In this document: positions 1 to 8,741 of the stretch, piece after piece
How the letters are laid out: every line of letters starts with the position of its first letter
Position numbering within the stretch: the stretch's first letter is position 1
Assembly: GCA_002470825.1 (NCBI GenBank)
Contig: DKOR01000037.1
Coordinates: forward strand, 24,912-88,911
Source of the DNA: Thiotrichaceae bacterium UBA7357
Lineage (GTDB): Bacteria > Pseudomonadota > Gammaproteobacteria > Eutrophobiales > Eutrophobiaceae
DNA length: 64,000 nucleotides
Direction: 5' to 3'
Translations under genes and position numbers: made by a program
Notes under the pieces: model-generated
The model's database searches: none
The model's input: only the letters and a program-made list of their open reading frames with translations
What the model was told of the DNA's origin: nothing

Positions 1-463
1 AAAAACATTTGGTGAAGCATTCGCAAAAGGACAGTTGGCTGCTGGAGAAGAGTTTCCGCGTGTAGGGAATGCATTTATCAGCGTTAAGGAAATAGATAAA
101 GAAAAGGCAGTCATGGTCGCGAGAGAGTTATTCTCATTAGGTTATAAACTTTTTGCTACTAGCGGTACTTGTAAGGTTTTAACAAAAGTAGGTATAGAAT
201 GTGAAAGGGTTAATAAAGTAAGAGAAGGACAACCACATATTGTTGATATGTTGAAAAATGATACGATTGATTTGATTGTTAATACAACAGAAGATAAAAA
301 GGCGATTGCAGATTCATACTCAATTAGAAGAACGGCACTTCAACATCAAGTCTTCTACACAACAACAATAACGGGTGCAATGGCAACTATGGAAGCACTG
401 AAACAAAGAGACAGTATTGGTGTGAATAGTTTACAAGATTTACATAAAGGAGTGATTGCATGA
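1..463 (+). CDS. carB: carbamoyl-phosphate synthase large subunit, C-terminal part (partial)
   Basis: The gene enters from the left edge in the frame whose codons start at base 2 and ends at 463, so about 153 C-terminal residues are visible. The first residues (TFGEAFAKGQLAAGEEF) are the join into the MGS-like allosteric domain of CarB, and the rest (ISVKEIDKEKAV, LFATSGTCKVL, LIVNTTEDKKA) fits that domain. In the family it binds the regulators ornithine and UMP. CarB makes carbamoyl phosphate for arginine and pyrimidine synthesis with the CarA amidotransferase, which must lie outside the window. Its stop overlaps the greA start by 4 nt (ATGA), so the two are probably translationally coupled. 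An internal start codon is irrelevant because the upstream frame is open. Confidence 0.95.
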   Translation, partial: KTFGEAFAKGQLAAGEEFPRVGNAFISVKEIDKEKAVMVARELFSLGYKLFATSGTCKVLTKVGIECERVNKVREGQPHIVDMLKNDTIDLIVNTTEDKKAIADSYSIRRTALQHQVFYTTTITGAMATMEALKQRDSIGVNSLQDLHKGVIA

Positions 464-936
464 GTCAAACACCGATGACTGTAAGAGGTGCAGAAAAATT
501 AAAAGAAGAACTGCATAAACTCAAAACGGTAGACCGCCAACGAATCACCAAGGCGATTGCTGAGGCTCGCGCGCATGGCGATCTGAGTGAAAATGCTGAA
601 TACCATGCTGCACGTGAACAACAAAGTTTTGCAGAAGGCCGTGTAAATACCATCGAGTCGGCCTTAGCCGATGCGCAGATAATTGATGTCACTTCGGTGG
701 ATGCTGAAGGTCGCGTTGTTTTTGGTGCGACTGTCAAGCTGTTGAATGTTGGTACTGATGCAGAGGTCACTTACCAGATAGTTGGTGAGCAAGAAGCCGA
801 TATAAATGAAGGATTGATTTCGATAACCTCACCAATTGCGAGAGCACTAATTGGAAAGCAACAAGATGATGAAGTAAATGTGGATGCACCAAGTGGTATA
901 GTCGAGTATGAGATATTGGATGTGAAGTATTTATAA
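460..936 (+). CDS. greA: transcription elongation factor GreA
   Basis: The protein has 158 residues, the normal GreA length. The N-terminal half is the antiparallel coiled coil that enters the RNA polymerase secondary channel (GAEKLKEELHKLK ... ARAHGDLSENAEYHAAREQQ). The acidic tip DLSENAEY, which helps position Mg2+ for transcript cleavage, is intact. The C-terminal half is the FKBP-like domain that docks on polymerase (GATVKLLNV ... SPIARALIGKQQDDEV). GreA rescues backtracked polymerase by stimulating cleavage of the RNA 3' end. The ATG start overlaps the carB stop by 4 nt. The carB-greA-rlmE-ftsH order is common in gammaproteobacteria. Confidence 0.97.
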   Translation: MSQTPMTVRGAEKLKEELHKLKTVDRQRITKAIAEARAHGDLSENAEYHAAREQQSFAEGRVNTIESALADAQIIDVTSVDAEGRVVFGATVKLLNVGTDAEVTYQIVGEQEADINEGLISITSPIARALIGKQQDDEVNVDAPSGIVEYEILDVKYL

Positions 937-981
937 TGTTAAACATTCTAATAAGTTTTATATGTAATTAATTGTTTTCTG

Positions 982-1599
982 ATGGCCAAAAAATCCAATA
1001 AACAATGGCTACACTCACAAAATAAAGATCAATATGTAAAACAGGCTCGTGAATCTCACTATCGTTCACGCGCTATATATAAACTTCAAGAAATTGATCA
1101 AAAAGACGAACTCATCAAATCAAATTCCTGTGTTGTTGATTTGGGATCAGCCCCCGGCAGTTGGTCGCAATATGCTAGTGAACAAGTTAAAGTCAATGGT
1201 CGAGTAATTTCAGTCGATATATTACCGATGGACCCCATAGAAAAGGTGTTGTTCATTTTAGGTGATTTTACTGACGAATCAATTAAGAGGGAATGTACTA
1301 GACATATAGGTAAACAGAATGCCGACCTTGTGATTTCAGATATGGCCCCCAACTTAACAGGTATTAGAATTACTGACCAGGCAAGAAGTCTTGCTTTGGC
1401 AGAACTAGTCTATGATTTTTGTCATCACGTACTTAAGCCAGGTGGTGATTTAGTTATCAAATTGTTTGAAGGTGCTGGAACTGACGAATATCGTCGATTA
1501 TTAAAGGAACGTTTTACTAAGGTTGTGACTCGAAAACCTCAAGCATCACGTGATCAGTCGCGGGAATTTTATGTTTTAGCACGTTCTTATAGGTTATAA
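982..1599 (+). CDS. rlmE: 23S rRNA (uridine-2'-O-)-methyltransferase RlmE
   Basis: The protein has 205 residues and is the FtsJ/RrmJ family enzyme that methylates the 2'-O of U2552 in the 23S A loop, using S-adenosylmethionine. The SAM-binding motif VVDLGSAPGSWSQY is clear. The expected K-D-K-E catalytic residues sit in SRAIYKLQEID, VISDMAPN, DLVIKLFEG and SREFYVLA. RlmE and ftsH form a heat-shock operon in Escherichia coli, and ftsH follows here 38 nt later. The small gene yhbY, often divergent just upstream of rlmE, is absent; only 45 nt separate greA from rlmE. Confidence 0.96.
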   Translation: MAKKSNKQWLHSQNKDQYVKQARESHYRSRAIYKLQEIDQKDELIKSNSCVVDLGSAPGSWSQYASEQVKVNGRVISVDILPMDPIEKVLFILGDFTDESIKRECTRHIGKQNADLVISDMAPNLTGIRITDQARSLALAELVYDFCHHVLKPGGDLVIKLFEGAGTDEYRRLLKERFTKVVTRKPQASRDQSREFYVLARSYRL

Positions 1600-1637
1600 T
1601 GGAGATATGAAATGATTATTTATAGAGGTTTATTGGT

Positions 1638-3569
1638 TTGAATGACATGGCAAAAAATTTGATCTTGTGGGTGATTATTGCACTAGTCCTTATGATGGTT
1701 TTCAATAAGTATGATAAACCGACATCGTCTGCTGAGATCAACTATTCACAATTTATTTCATATGTGAAAACTGGACAAATTACCTCTGTCGGGATTGAGG
1801 GTAATTCAATTAAAGGTCAAATGTCAGATGGTAATCGACTATTCACTACATATAGTCCTGAAACTAGTAACGATGCCTTAATTGGTACACTCTTGGAAAA
1901 CAATGTCGAAATTAGAGGTATTGAGCCAAATAAAAATTCATTTTGGGCACATGCTCTAATTTCATGGTTTCCTATTTTATTGTTACTTGGTGTCTGGATT
2001 TATTTTATGCGTCAGATGCAAGGTGGTGGAGGTGGCCGAGGGGCAATGTCCTTCGGTAAGAGTCGCGCACGATTATTAGGCGAAGACCAGATTCAGATAA
2101 CATTTAATGATGTGGCTGGTGTTGAAGAAGCAAAAGATGAAGTAGTAGAGCTAGTTGAATTTTTACGTGATCCAGGTAAGTTCCAGAAACTTGGAGGTAA
2201 GATACCTTCTGGTGTGTTGATGGTTGGTTCTCCCGGCACCGGTAAAACTTTATTAGCTAAAGCTATCGCCGGTGAGGCAAAGGTACCATTCTTCACAATT
2301 TCAGGTTCCGATTTTGTTGAAATGTTTGTTGGTGTGGGCGCATCTCGCGTGCGAGATATGTTTGAGCAAGCTAAGAAACAAGCGCCTTGTATAATATTTA
2401 TTGATGAGATTGATGCAGTCGGACGTCATCGAGGAGCTGGCTTAGGTGGCGGACACGATGAACGTGAGCAAACCTTAAACCAATTATTGGTAGAAATGGA
2501 TGGTTTTGAGGGTAATGAAGGGGTTATTGTTATAGCAGCAACAAACCGTCCAGATGTATTAGACCCTGCTTTATTGAGACCTGGTCGTTTTGATCGTCAG
2601 GTTGTTGTACCACTACCTGATATTCGTGGTCGTGAACAAATTCTCAAGGTTCATATGCGTAAAGTTGCTTTGGGCGATGATATTAAAGCTAATATCATTG
2701 CACGTGGGACACCGGGATTTTCGGGCGCTGACTTAGCTAATTTGGTAAATGAGGCCGCACTATTTGCAGCTAGAGCTAATAAAAAATTAGTTGAAATGAG
2801 TGAATTCGAACGTGCTAAAGATAAGATTATGATGGGCGCAGAACGACGCTCCATGGCTATGAGTGAACAAGAAAAAAAACTCACTGCTTACCACGAAGCA
2901 GGTCATGCTATTGTTGGTAGATTAGTTCCATCGCATGATCCGGTGTATAAGGTAACAATAATTCCACGTGGACGTGCCTTGGGCGTCACTATGTTCTTAC
3001 CAGAAGAAGATCGTCTCAGTTATTCGAAACAATTACTTGAATCACAGATATCGACTTTATTTGGAGGACGAATCGCAGAAGAGCTGATTTTTGGTGCCGA
3101 CATGGTTACTACTGGAGCAAGTAATGATATTGAACGTGCGACATTGCTCGCACGTAATATGGTAACCAAATGGGGATTATCACAAAAATTAGGTCCTTTA
3201 ACCTACAGCGAAGAAGATGGTGAAGTTTTTTTAGGTCATTCGGTTACACAACATAAGGCTATCTCAGACGAAACATCTCATACTATCGATGGGGAGATTC
3301 GTTGTATAATTGATAAAAATTATATTCGTTCAGAAAAAATTCTGAGAGAAAATGAAGATAAGCTTCATCTTATGGCTGAAGCGCTAATAAAATATGAAAC
3401 AATAGACTCTGGTCAAATTGATGATCTTATGGAAGGTAAGATACCTAGACTGCCATCAAATTGGGATGATAATGATGATGGTCCATCTTCGGCAAACAAA
3501 AAGGCCAAAGAAAAAATCACAAAAGAAGATGATGCCCCCTCGGGTGATCCACCAGCAAAGCCTGCATAA
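1638..3569 (+). CDS. ftsH: ATP-dependent zinc metalloprotease FtsH
   Basis: FtsH is a membrane-anchored AAA+ protease that degrades misassembled membrane proteins and regulators such as LpxC and sigma-32. There are two N-terminal membrane segments (about residues 7-24 and 100-125) around a periplasmic domain. The AAA module has Walker A GSPGTGKT, Walker B IIFIDEID and the pore motif FVGVG; the zinc motif is HEAGH at about residues 419-423. The position after Walker A glycine is Ser, where many homologues have Pro. A TTG at 1638 lies 9 nt after AGAGG (1624-1628) and gives MNDMAKNL; the ATG at 1647 gives MAKNL but is 18 nt from that site. The C-terminus is an acidic, low-complexity tail of about 45 residues. 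Confidence 0.97.
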   Translation: MNDMAKNLILWVIIALVLMMVFNKYDKPTSSAEINYSQFISYVKTGQITSVGIEGNSIKGQMSDGNRLFTTYSPETSNDALIGTLLENNVEIRGIEPNKNSFWAHALISWFPILLLLGVWIYFMRQMQGGGGGRGAMSFGKSRARLLGEDQIQITFNDVAGVEEAKDEVVELVEFLRDPGKFQKLGGKIPSGVLMVGSPGTGKTLLAKAIAGEAKVPFFTISGSDFVEMFVGVGASRVRDMFEQAKKQAPCIIFIDEIDAVGRHRGAGLGGGHDEREQTLNQLLVEMDGFEGNEGVIVIAATNRPDVLDPALLRPGRFDRQVVVPLPDIRGREQILKVHMRKVALGDDIKANIIARGTPGFSGADLANLVNEAALFAARANKKLVEMSEFERAKDKIMMGAERRSMAMSEQEKKLTAYHEAGHAIVGRLVPSHDPVYKVTIIPRGRALGVTMFLPEEDRLSYSKQLLESQISTLFGGRIAEELIFGADMVTTGASNDIERATLLARNMVTKWGLSQKLGPLTYSEEDGEVFLGHSVTQHKAISDETSHTIDGEIRCIIDKNYIRSEKILRENEDKLHLMAEALIKYETIDSGQIDDLMEGKIPRLPSNWDDNDDGPSSANKKAKEKITKEDDAPSGDPPAKPA

Positions 3570-3664
3570 CCTAACTGTAAATGTGTGTAAAGTATTTATT
3601 ACCCTATAGATTTTTTAATCTTAATAACACTGTGTTCAATAACCATATCGATAAGTGAATCACG

Positions 3665-5008
3665 ATTAATAAAAAAAGTAGAACATATTTTGGTACTGAT
3701 GGCATCCGAGGTACTGTCGGGGAAGGTATTATTACTCCTGATTTTATTATGAAGCTTGGTTGGGCAGCAGGGCGTGTACTTGCAAAAAAAGGTAGTGGTC
3801 CTGTATTGATAGGTAAAGATACGCGGATATCAGGATATATGTTCGAATCAGCGCTTGAAGCAGGTCTATCTGCAGCAGGTGTTGATATACGCTTGCTCGG
3901 TCCTATGCCAACTCCAGGCATAGCTTATTTAACTAAAAATACACGAGCGCAAGCAGGCATTGTAATTAGCGCGTCGCATAATCCATATTATGATAATGGA
4001 ATTAAATTTTTTTCAGGTGATGGTACTAAGTTACCCGATCAGATTGAGCATGAAATTGAGCATGAATTAAATTTGCCATTACAATCCGTACATTCAGGTT
4101 TTCTTGGTAAGGCTCGCCGCATTACAGATGCGCCGAGACGATACATCGAGTTTTGTAAATCAAAATTGCATAATGATATTGATTTGAACGGATTGAGAAT
4201 AGCTGTCGATTGCGCCAATGGAGCAACATATCACATCGCACCAAAAGTCTTTGAAGAGTTAGGTGCAGAAGTATTTCTTCATGGAACAACACCAAATGGG
4301 GTTAATATTAATGATGAGTGTGGCGCGACTTCTCCTCTAGCATTACAACACATGGTGAAAAACACCGATGCAGATGTCGGTATAGCTTTGGATGGTGATG
4401 GTGATCGCTTAATAATGATAGACGAAAAGGGTAATATAATCGATGGGGATGATATCCTTTATGCTATATCACAATTAGACACGAAAAAACTAAATGGTGC
4501 TGTTGTAGGTACCGTAATGAGTAACCTCGGTTTGGAACATGCTCTTAAAAAATTGCGGTTGAATTTTTTAAGAGCTTCAGTTGGTGACCGTTATGTAATG
4601 GAGTTATTATTGAAAGAAAAATTAGTTTTGGGTGGAGAAACATCAGGACACATAATTAACCTCAATCGTACAACGACAGGTGACGGAATCATTGCAGCAT
4701 TGCAAGTGCTTGAGGCTATGAAAGTGACTCATAAGAAGTTGTCAGATCTGGTTGGTGATATCACAAAATTTCCACAAATAATGAAGAATGTAAAACTTCA
4801 AAAGAAAATTGATATTACTTCCAATAGTGAAATTAATGATGCTATTAAAGATGCTGAGAAGGCACTTGGTGATACGGGTCGTGTGGTGCTCAGATCTTCT
4901 GGCACAGAACCTTTAGTTAGGGTCATGGTTGAAGGCGAAGATCAACAACAAGTAGAATTCTTGGTTAATGAACTTTCAACTAAAGTTAATGAAGTAGTAG
5001 AAAATTGA
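3665..5008 (+). CDS. glmM: phosphoglucosamine mutase, apparent ATT start
   Basis: GlmM interconverts glucosamine-6-phosphate and glucosamine-1-phosphate for UDP-GlcNAc, hence peptidoglycan and LPS. The catalytic serine loop (GIVISASHNPYYDNG), the Mg2+ loop (ALDGDGDR), the sugar loop (GGETSGH) and the phosphate loop (RSSGTEPLVRV) are present. The first ATG (3749) would delete the conserved N-terminus TYFGTDGIRGTVGEG, which is encoded in frame upstream. An in-frame TGA lies at 3656-3658, and between it and the conserved motif the only plausible starts are ATC (3659), ACG (3662) and ATT (3665). ATT gives 447 residues, the family length, with a weak AAGTGA upstream. A 1-nt sequencing error near 3665 is the main alternative. 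folP, which usually precedes glmM, is absent. Confidence 0.9.
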   Translation: MNKKSRTYFGTDGIRGTVGEGIITPDFIMKLGWAAGRVLAKKGSGPVLIGKDTRISGYMFESALEAGLSAAGVDIRLLGPMPTPGIAYLTKNTRAQAGIVISASHNPYYDNGIKFFSGDGTKLPDQIEHEIEHELNLPLQSVHSGFLGKARRITDAPRRYIEFCKSKLHNDIDLNGLRIAVDCANGATYHIAPKVFEELGAEVFLHGTTPNGVNINDECGATSPLALQHMVKNTDADVGIALDGDGDRLIMIDEKGNIIDGDDILYAISQLDTKKLNGAVVGTVMSNLGLEHALKKLRLNFLRASVGDRYVMELLLKEKLVLGGETSGHIINLNRTTTGDGIIAALQVLEAMKVTHKKLSDLVGDITKFPQIMKNVKLQKKIDITSNSEINDAIKDAEKALGDTGRVVLRSSGTEPLVRVMVEGEDQQQVEFLVNELSTKVNEVVEN

Positions 5009-5082
5009 CTTTAAATTATAAAAATAAATCAATAGAGAATTACTATCCTTGAGATAGTGAAAAACAAACCTTTCTTTGGAAA

Positions 5083-5112
5083 GTTAGATTGATAGTTAGA
5101 TTGATAGTTAGA
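5083..5112 (+). repeat. 12-bp tandem repeat between glmM and recQ
   Basis: GTTAGATTGATA occurs twice head to tail (5083-5094 and 5095-5106), followed by a third half copy GTTAGA. It lies in the 234-bp gap between the convergent genes glmM and recQ. A short hairpin (ACTATC 5042-5047 with GATAGT 5053-5058) just after glmM lacks a T tract. Nothing else is recognisable in the gap, and no function is implied. Confidence 0.6.
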
Positions 5113-5242
5113 GTAGAGCTGAATAATTTTCTGTCTTTTCCAGTAATAAACTCTAGTGTCTCTGGTGTTGAGATTTCAGCAATATGATCAAAGAATATGA
5201 CGCGATGGCGTTGTTGTTGTCAGTTTGATTTTACTATTGACA

Positions 5243-7372
5243 TTATATGGATGCTTGCACGCATCTCAAAATACCATAATCGTAATCTTCATTTAACGCT
5301 TCATAAATAGGTTTGAGTAGATTCTTATCTTTGTCTTCCATAGTTTCAATGGCATAAACAATCTCATTGTATTCTTCGTCATCTAACTCGATAACATCAC
5401 GTACATCTATTAATCCGACTTCAATAGCATCTGCTAAGTGCGTGTAAATAGTGTTCATATTTTTATTTCGTTTTTCTGCAATTTCTTCAATACTAAACTC
5501 TTGCTGATAGAGCATCAGTGTTTCATTAATTGTGTTGCTAAGATTATTGTTAAGTAAAGCAGTAAGAGAATGTTTGGCTATTTCGCTGAGAAATTGCTTG
5601 CCATGACGTCGCAGTTTTTGTTCTCCAACTCCTGATATACAAAGCATGCTGTCAGGTGAGTTAGGTCTTTTTCTAATCATTTCTTGTAAGGTTGCGTCAT
5701 GGAAAATGACATAGGGGGGTACTCCAGATTCTTCTGCCAGTTTGAGTCGCAGTGAGTGTAGGGACTCCCATAATGATTGATCTTGTGGACGAACTGTCAA
5801 TTTTTGTTGTGATTGTTTGGTAATTTTCTCTTCTTGTGTTTGTTTTCTCAAATCAAGTTTTTGCTCCCCACGTAATATCGGGCGACATTTTTCAGTAAGA
5901 CGCAAAGCACCGTGACGCTCCATATCGATATTAGTATAACCAAGAGCGATAAGTTGTCTGAACACACTGCGCCATTCTGTTGTAGTTAACTCTTTACCAA
6001 TTGCAAAGGTGCTGATTTTATCATGTCCATTTCTCTGAATACGGTCATCGTTTTTCCCAATCAGGATGTTGACGATATAGGTTACCCCAAAACGCTGTTC
6101 TGTATAATAAATAGTGGATAATGCTTTTTGTGCAGATTCAGTAGCGTTCCATTTTCTAGGTGGGCTTTGACAATTATCACATGCTCCGCATTGTTCTGAA
6201 GACGTTTCATCAAAATATTCGAGTATGGCATGACGCCGACAAGTGATGAGTTCACAAAGGCCAAGCATAGACTCAAGTTTGTGATGCTCAACATGTTTAT
6301 GTGCTTCGTCGGCATTAGAATTCTGCATAAATTGACGAAGCATGATCACATCTTGTAATCCATATGCCATCCAGGCACTAGCGTCATTACCATCACGACC
6401 AGCACGGCCTGTTTCTTGATAATAGGCCTCGATACTTTTGGGCAAATTTAGATGTGCCACAAAGCGAACATCAGGTTTATCAATTCCCATACCAAAAGCA
6501 ATTGTCGCAACTATAATGACGCTGTCCTCATGTAAGAAACGTTGTTGGTTTTTTTGCCGCACATCAATAGTCAAACCTGCATGATAAGGTAAGGCCGTCC
6601 GCCCTTGTTCTGATAACCATTCAGCAATTGCTTCTACTTTTTTACGAGCTAGGCAATAAACAATTCCGGCATCATTTTTATGGTTTTCTTCAAGGAATCT
6701 CCATAATCGTTGTTTAGGGTTGTTTCCTTCCGAGATAGCATAGGTGATATTGGGACGATCAAAACTATTGATATAAAGTTTCGCTTGTTCAAGCTGCAAC
6801 TGTGAAATAATTTCTTCACGAGTACGTTGATCTGCAGTAGCTGTGAGTGCAATACGTGGAATAGTGGGATAGCGCTCATGCAATATTTTTAGACGTTGAT
6901 ATTCAGGACGAAAATCATGCCCCCACTGAGAAACGCAATGTGCTTCGTCAATAGCGAATAAAGCAATTTGACATTGATCTAGCAAAAAGAGCATGTGATT
7001 AGTCAATAACCTCTCTGGTGCTACGTAGAGAAGATCAAGGTTATGATTTATCAATTGTTGTTCAACTAATTGAGTTTCCTCCTGACTCATGCTGGAGTTT
7101 AGAAACGCAGCTTTGACTCCAAGTTGTATTAAGGCGACGACTTGATCTTGCATCAATGCGATCAGTGGTGAAATGATGATTGCAGTACCTTTACGTACCA
7201 GTGCCGGAATTTGGTAACATAAAGATTTTCCGCCACCGGTCGGCATTAAAACTAGAGCATCATTACCATCCAATAATTCTTGTATTACTTCTTGTTGGGA
7301 ATGACGGAACTGGTCATAACCGAAAGTAGATTTTAGAATTTCGTGAGCATGTTTCAATCGGCAAGTTGTCAT
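5243..7372 (-). CDS. recQ: ATP-dependent DNA helicase RecQ with C-terminal HTH domain
   Basis: The protein has 709 residues, about 100 more than Escherichia coli RecQ. Motifs in order: Walker A LMPTGGGKS (about 43-50), DEAH in FAIDEAHCVSQWGHDFRPEY (about 142), motif III LTATA, motif VI QETGRAGRDG, and the RecQ zinc site with Cys in ITCRRH and EQCGACDNC. Then come the winged helix and an HRDC domain (SLWESLHSLRLKLAEESG ... ISGVGEQKL). The extra tail (FSIEEIAEKRNKNMNTIYTHL) looks like the RecQ/WRN-associated HTH_40 domain. RecQ unwinds 3'-5' and works in recombinational repair. The gene stands alone and convergent to glmM, so this is not the usual glmM neighbourhood. Confidence 0.96.
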   Translation of the reverse strand: MTTCRLKHAHEILKSTFGYDQFRHSQQEVIQELLDGNDALVLMPTGGGKSLCYQIPALVRKGTAIIISPLIALMQDQVVALIQLGVKAAFLNSSMSQEETQLVEQQLINHNLDLLYVAPERLLTNHMLFLLDQCQIALFAIDEAHCVSQWGHDFRPEYQRLKILHERYPTIPRIALTATADQRTREEIISQLQLEQAKLYINSFDRPNITYAISEGNNPKQRLWRFLEENHKNDAGIVYCLARKKVEAIAEWLSEQGRTALPYHAGLTIDVRQKNQQRFLHEDSVIIVATIAFGMGIDKPDVRFVAHLNLPKSIEAYYQETGRAGRDGNDASAWMAYGLQDVIMLRQFMQNSNADEAHKHVEHHKLESMLGLCELITCRRHAILEYFDETSSEQCGACDNCQSPPRKWNATESAQKALSTIYYTEQRFGVTYIVNILIGKNDDRIQRNGHDKISTFAIGKELTTTEWRSVFRQLIALGYTNIDMERHGALRLTEKCRPILRGEQKLDLRKQTQEEKITKQSQQKLTVRPQDQSLWESLHSLRLKLAEESGVPPYVIFHDATLQEMIRKRPNSPDSMLCISGVGEQKLRRHGKQFLSEIAKHSLTALLNNNLSNTINETLMLYQQEFSIEEIAEKRNKNMNTIYTHLADAIEVGLIDVRDVIELDDEEYNEIVYAIETMEDKDKNLLKPIYEALNEDYDYGILRCVQASI

Positions 7373-7400
7373 TTGATTTTTATGATTGTTGGTGATGTAA

Positions 7401-7496
7401 AAAATAATCCTCTATTAATCAAAATTGAACTGTACTTGATACTAACGGAATAATCTGAATACCTATTGAGAATATTCAGAAGAGAGGGATTATTTT
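7401..7496. other. imperfect inverted repeat upstream of recQ
   Basis: AAAATAATCCTCT (7401-7413) is matched by AGAGGGATTATTTT (7483-7496) with one bulged base. Inside lies a second perfect inverted repeat, CTGAATA (7455-7461) and TATTCAG (7473-7479). The element sits in the 173-bp gap downstream of yffB and upstream of recQ, both on the minus strand. It could be an operator or a weak transcript-end structure, but there is no T tract typical of an intrinsic terminator. Confidence 0.35.
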
Positions 7497-7545
7497 CATA
7501 GTGACTGCAACATTTAAGAGTAATCGCTTCTCGCGTAAACAAGCA

Positions 7546-7896
7546 TTAAAACTTAATTGCCCTATAACTTTTATCACTAAACCCAATAGCTATTTTCTTA
7601 TTTGCATCCAACACTGGTCGCTTAATAATTGCTGGGTTTTCAATCATTAATAATATCGCTTGTGTCTTATTCGTAATCTCTTTTTCTTCATTTGACAATT
7701 TACGCCAAGTTGTGCCGCGTTTATTGATTAGTATTTCAACATCGATTTGTTTCAGAAAGTGATTAACGAGAGCTTTGTCGATGCCATCAATACGAAAGTC
7801 ATGGAAGGCATAAGGCACTGAATTTACCTCTAACCATTTCCGTGCCTTTTTAACAGTCTCGCAGTTTTTTATGCCATAGAGCATTACGGATGACAT
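7546..7896 (-). CDS. yffB: ArsC/Spx-family protein YffB
   Basis: The protein has 116 residues and a thioredoxin-like ArsC/Spx fold. It starts MLYGIKNCETVKKARKWL and has the family motifs VPYAFHDFRIDG, NKRGTTWRKLS and PAIIKRPVLD. The single N-terminal Cys (in KNCETVKK) replaces the CXXC of glutaredoxins, as in YffB. The fold is known to bind glutathione, but the cellular role of YffB is not established. It is unlikely to be a true arsenate reductase because no ars genes are present. It lies 9 nt downstream of dapD, matching the Pseudomonas association of yffB with dapC/dapD. Confidence 0.88.
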   Translation of the reverse strand: MSSVMLYGIKNCETVKKARKWLEVNSVPYAFHDFRIDGIDKALVNHFLKQIDVEILINKRGTTWRKLSNEEKEITNKTQAILLMIENPAIIKRPVLDANKKIAIGFSDKSYRAIKF

Positions 7897-7905
7897 ATTA
7901 ATGTT

Positions 7906-8727
7906 TTATACGTCGCGTAGGATTTCATTAATTCCAACTTTACTTAAAGTCTTCTCATCAACCGTTTTAACAATGACTGCACAATATAAACTATATTTGC
8001 CATCTTTTGATGGTAGGTTACCTGAAACCACTACTGAGCCAGCTGGTATATAGCCGTATGTGACCTCACCGGTCGCACGATCAAAAATTCGTGTGCTTTG
8101 ACCAATGTAGACACCCATAGAAATTACGGAGCCTTGTCCGACTATCACACCTTCAACAACTTCTGAACGCGCACCGATGAAACAATTGTCTTCAATGATG
8201 GTAGGGTTAGCTTGTAAAGGTTCTAAAACACCACCAATTCCAACTCCACCGGAAAGATGAACGTTCTTGCCAATTTGCGCGCACGAACCAACCGTTGCCC
8301 AAGTATCAACCATAGTGCCGTTATCGACATAGGCGCCGATATTTACAAAGCTTGGCATCAATACGACGTTTTGACCGATGTAACTGCCGCGCCTTACAGT
8401 TGCGTTTGGAACAACGCGTGCGCCTGTTTCGATAAAGTTAGTTTTGTTATAACCGTAGAACTTATTAGGCACTTTATCGAAGTAATTAGTCAGGCCGCCT
8501 TGTATAACAGTATTATTCTCAAGGATAAAAGAAAGTAGTACAGCTTTTTTTAACCATTGATTAACGACCCAATTACCATCAATTTTTTCAGCTATACGAA
8601 ATTGACCACTGTCGAGTTTCCAAATAACTCCTTCAACAGCATCTTTGATTTCTTTATTCATTTTATCGGGCTCGAGCTTATCTCGATTATCAAATGTATT
8701 ATTAATTAATTTTTCTAAATCGCTCAT
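7906..8727 (-). CDS. dapD: 2,3,4,5-tetrahydropyridine-2,6-dicarboxylate N-succinyltransferase
   Basis: The protein has 273 residues (the Escherichia coli enzyme has 274). It transfers succinyl from succinyl-CoA to tetrahydrodipicolinate in the succinylase branch of lysine and diaminopimelate synthesis. The N-terminal helical domain is followed by a left-handed beta-helix of hexapeptide repeats (NVVLMPSFVNIGAYVDNG, CFIGARSEVVEGVIVG, SVISMGVYIGQSTRI). It lies 14 nt downstream of dapC in the same direction, so two successive steps of the pathway are co-transcribed. dapE, the next step, is not in the window. Confidence 0.97.
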   Translation of the reverse strand: MSDLEKLINNTFDNRDKLEPDKMNKEIKDAVEGVIWKLDSGQFRIAEKIDGNWVVNQWLKKAVLLSFILENNTVIQGGLTNYFDKVPNKFYGYNKTNFIETGARVVPNATVRRGSYIGQNVVLMPSFVNIGAYVDNGTMVDTWATVGSCAQIGKNVHLSGGVGIGGVLEPLQANPTIIEDNCFIGARSEVVEGVIVGQGSVISMGVYIGQSTRIFDRATGEVTYGYIPAGSVVVSGNLPSKDGKYSLYCAVIVKTVDEKTLSKVGINEILRDV

Positions 8728-8741
8728 ATTTTTTCCTGATA

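Noticed and set aside
3656..3658. In-frame TGA upstream of glmM considered as selenocysteine or read-through
   Set aside because: GlmM has no residues before this point in the family, and no SECIS-like hairpin was seen; an ATT start after the TGA explains the data.
7501..7635. GTG frame of about 44 codons on the plus strand
   Set aside because: It overlaps the 3' end of yffB in antisense, lacks a ribosome-binding site and has no recognisable motif.
7546..7896. yffB as an arsenate reductase arsC
   Set aside because: There are no ars genes, and the sequence follows YffB, including its position beside dapD.
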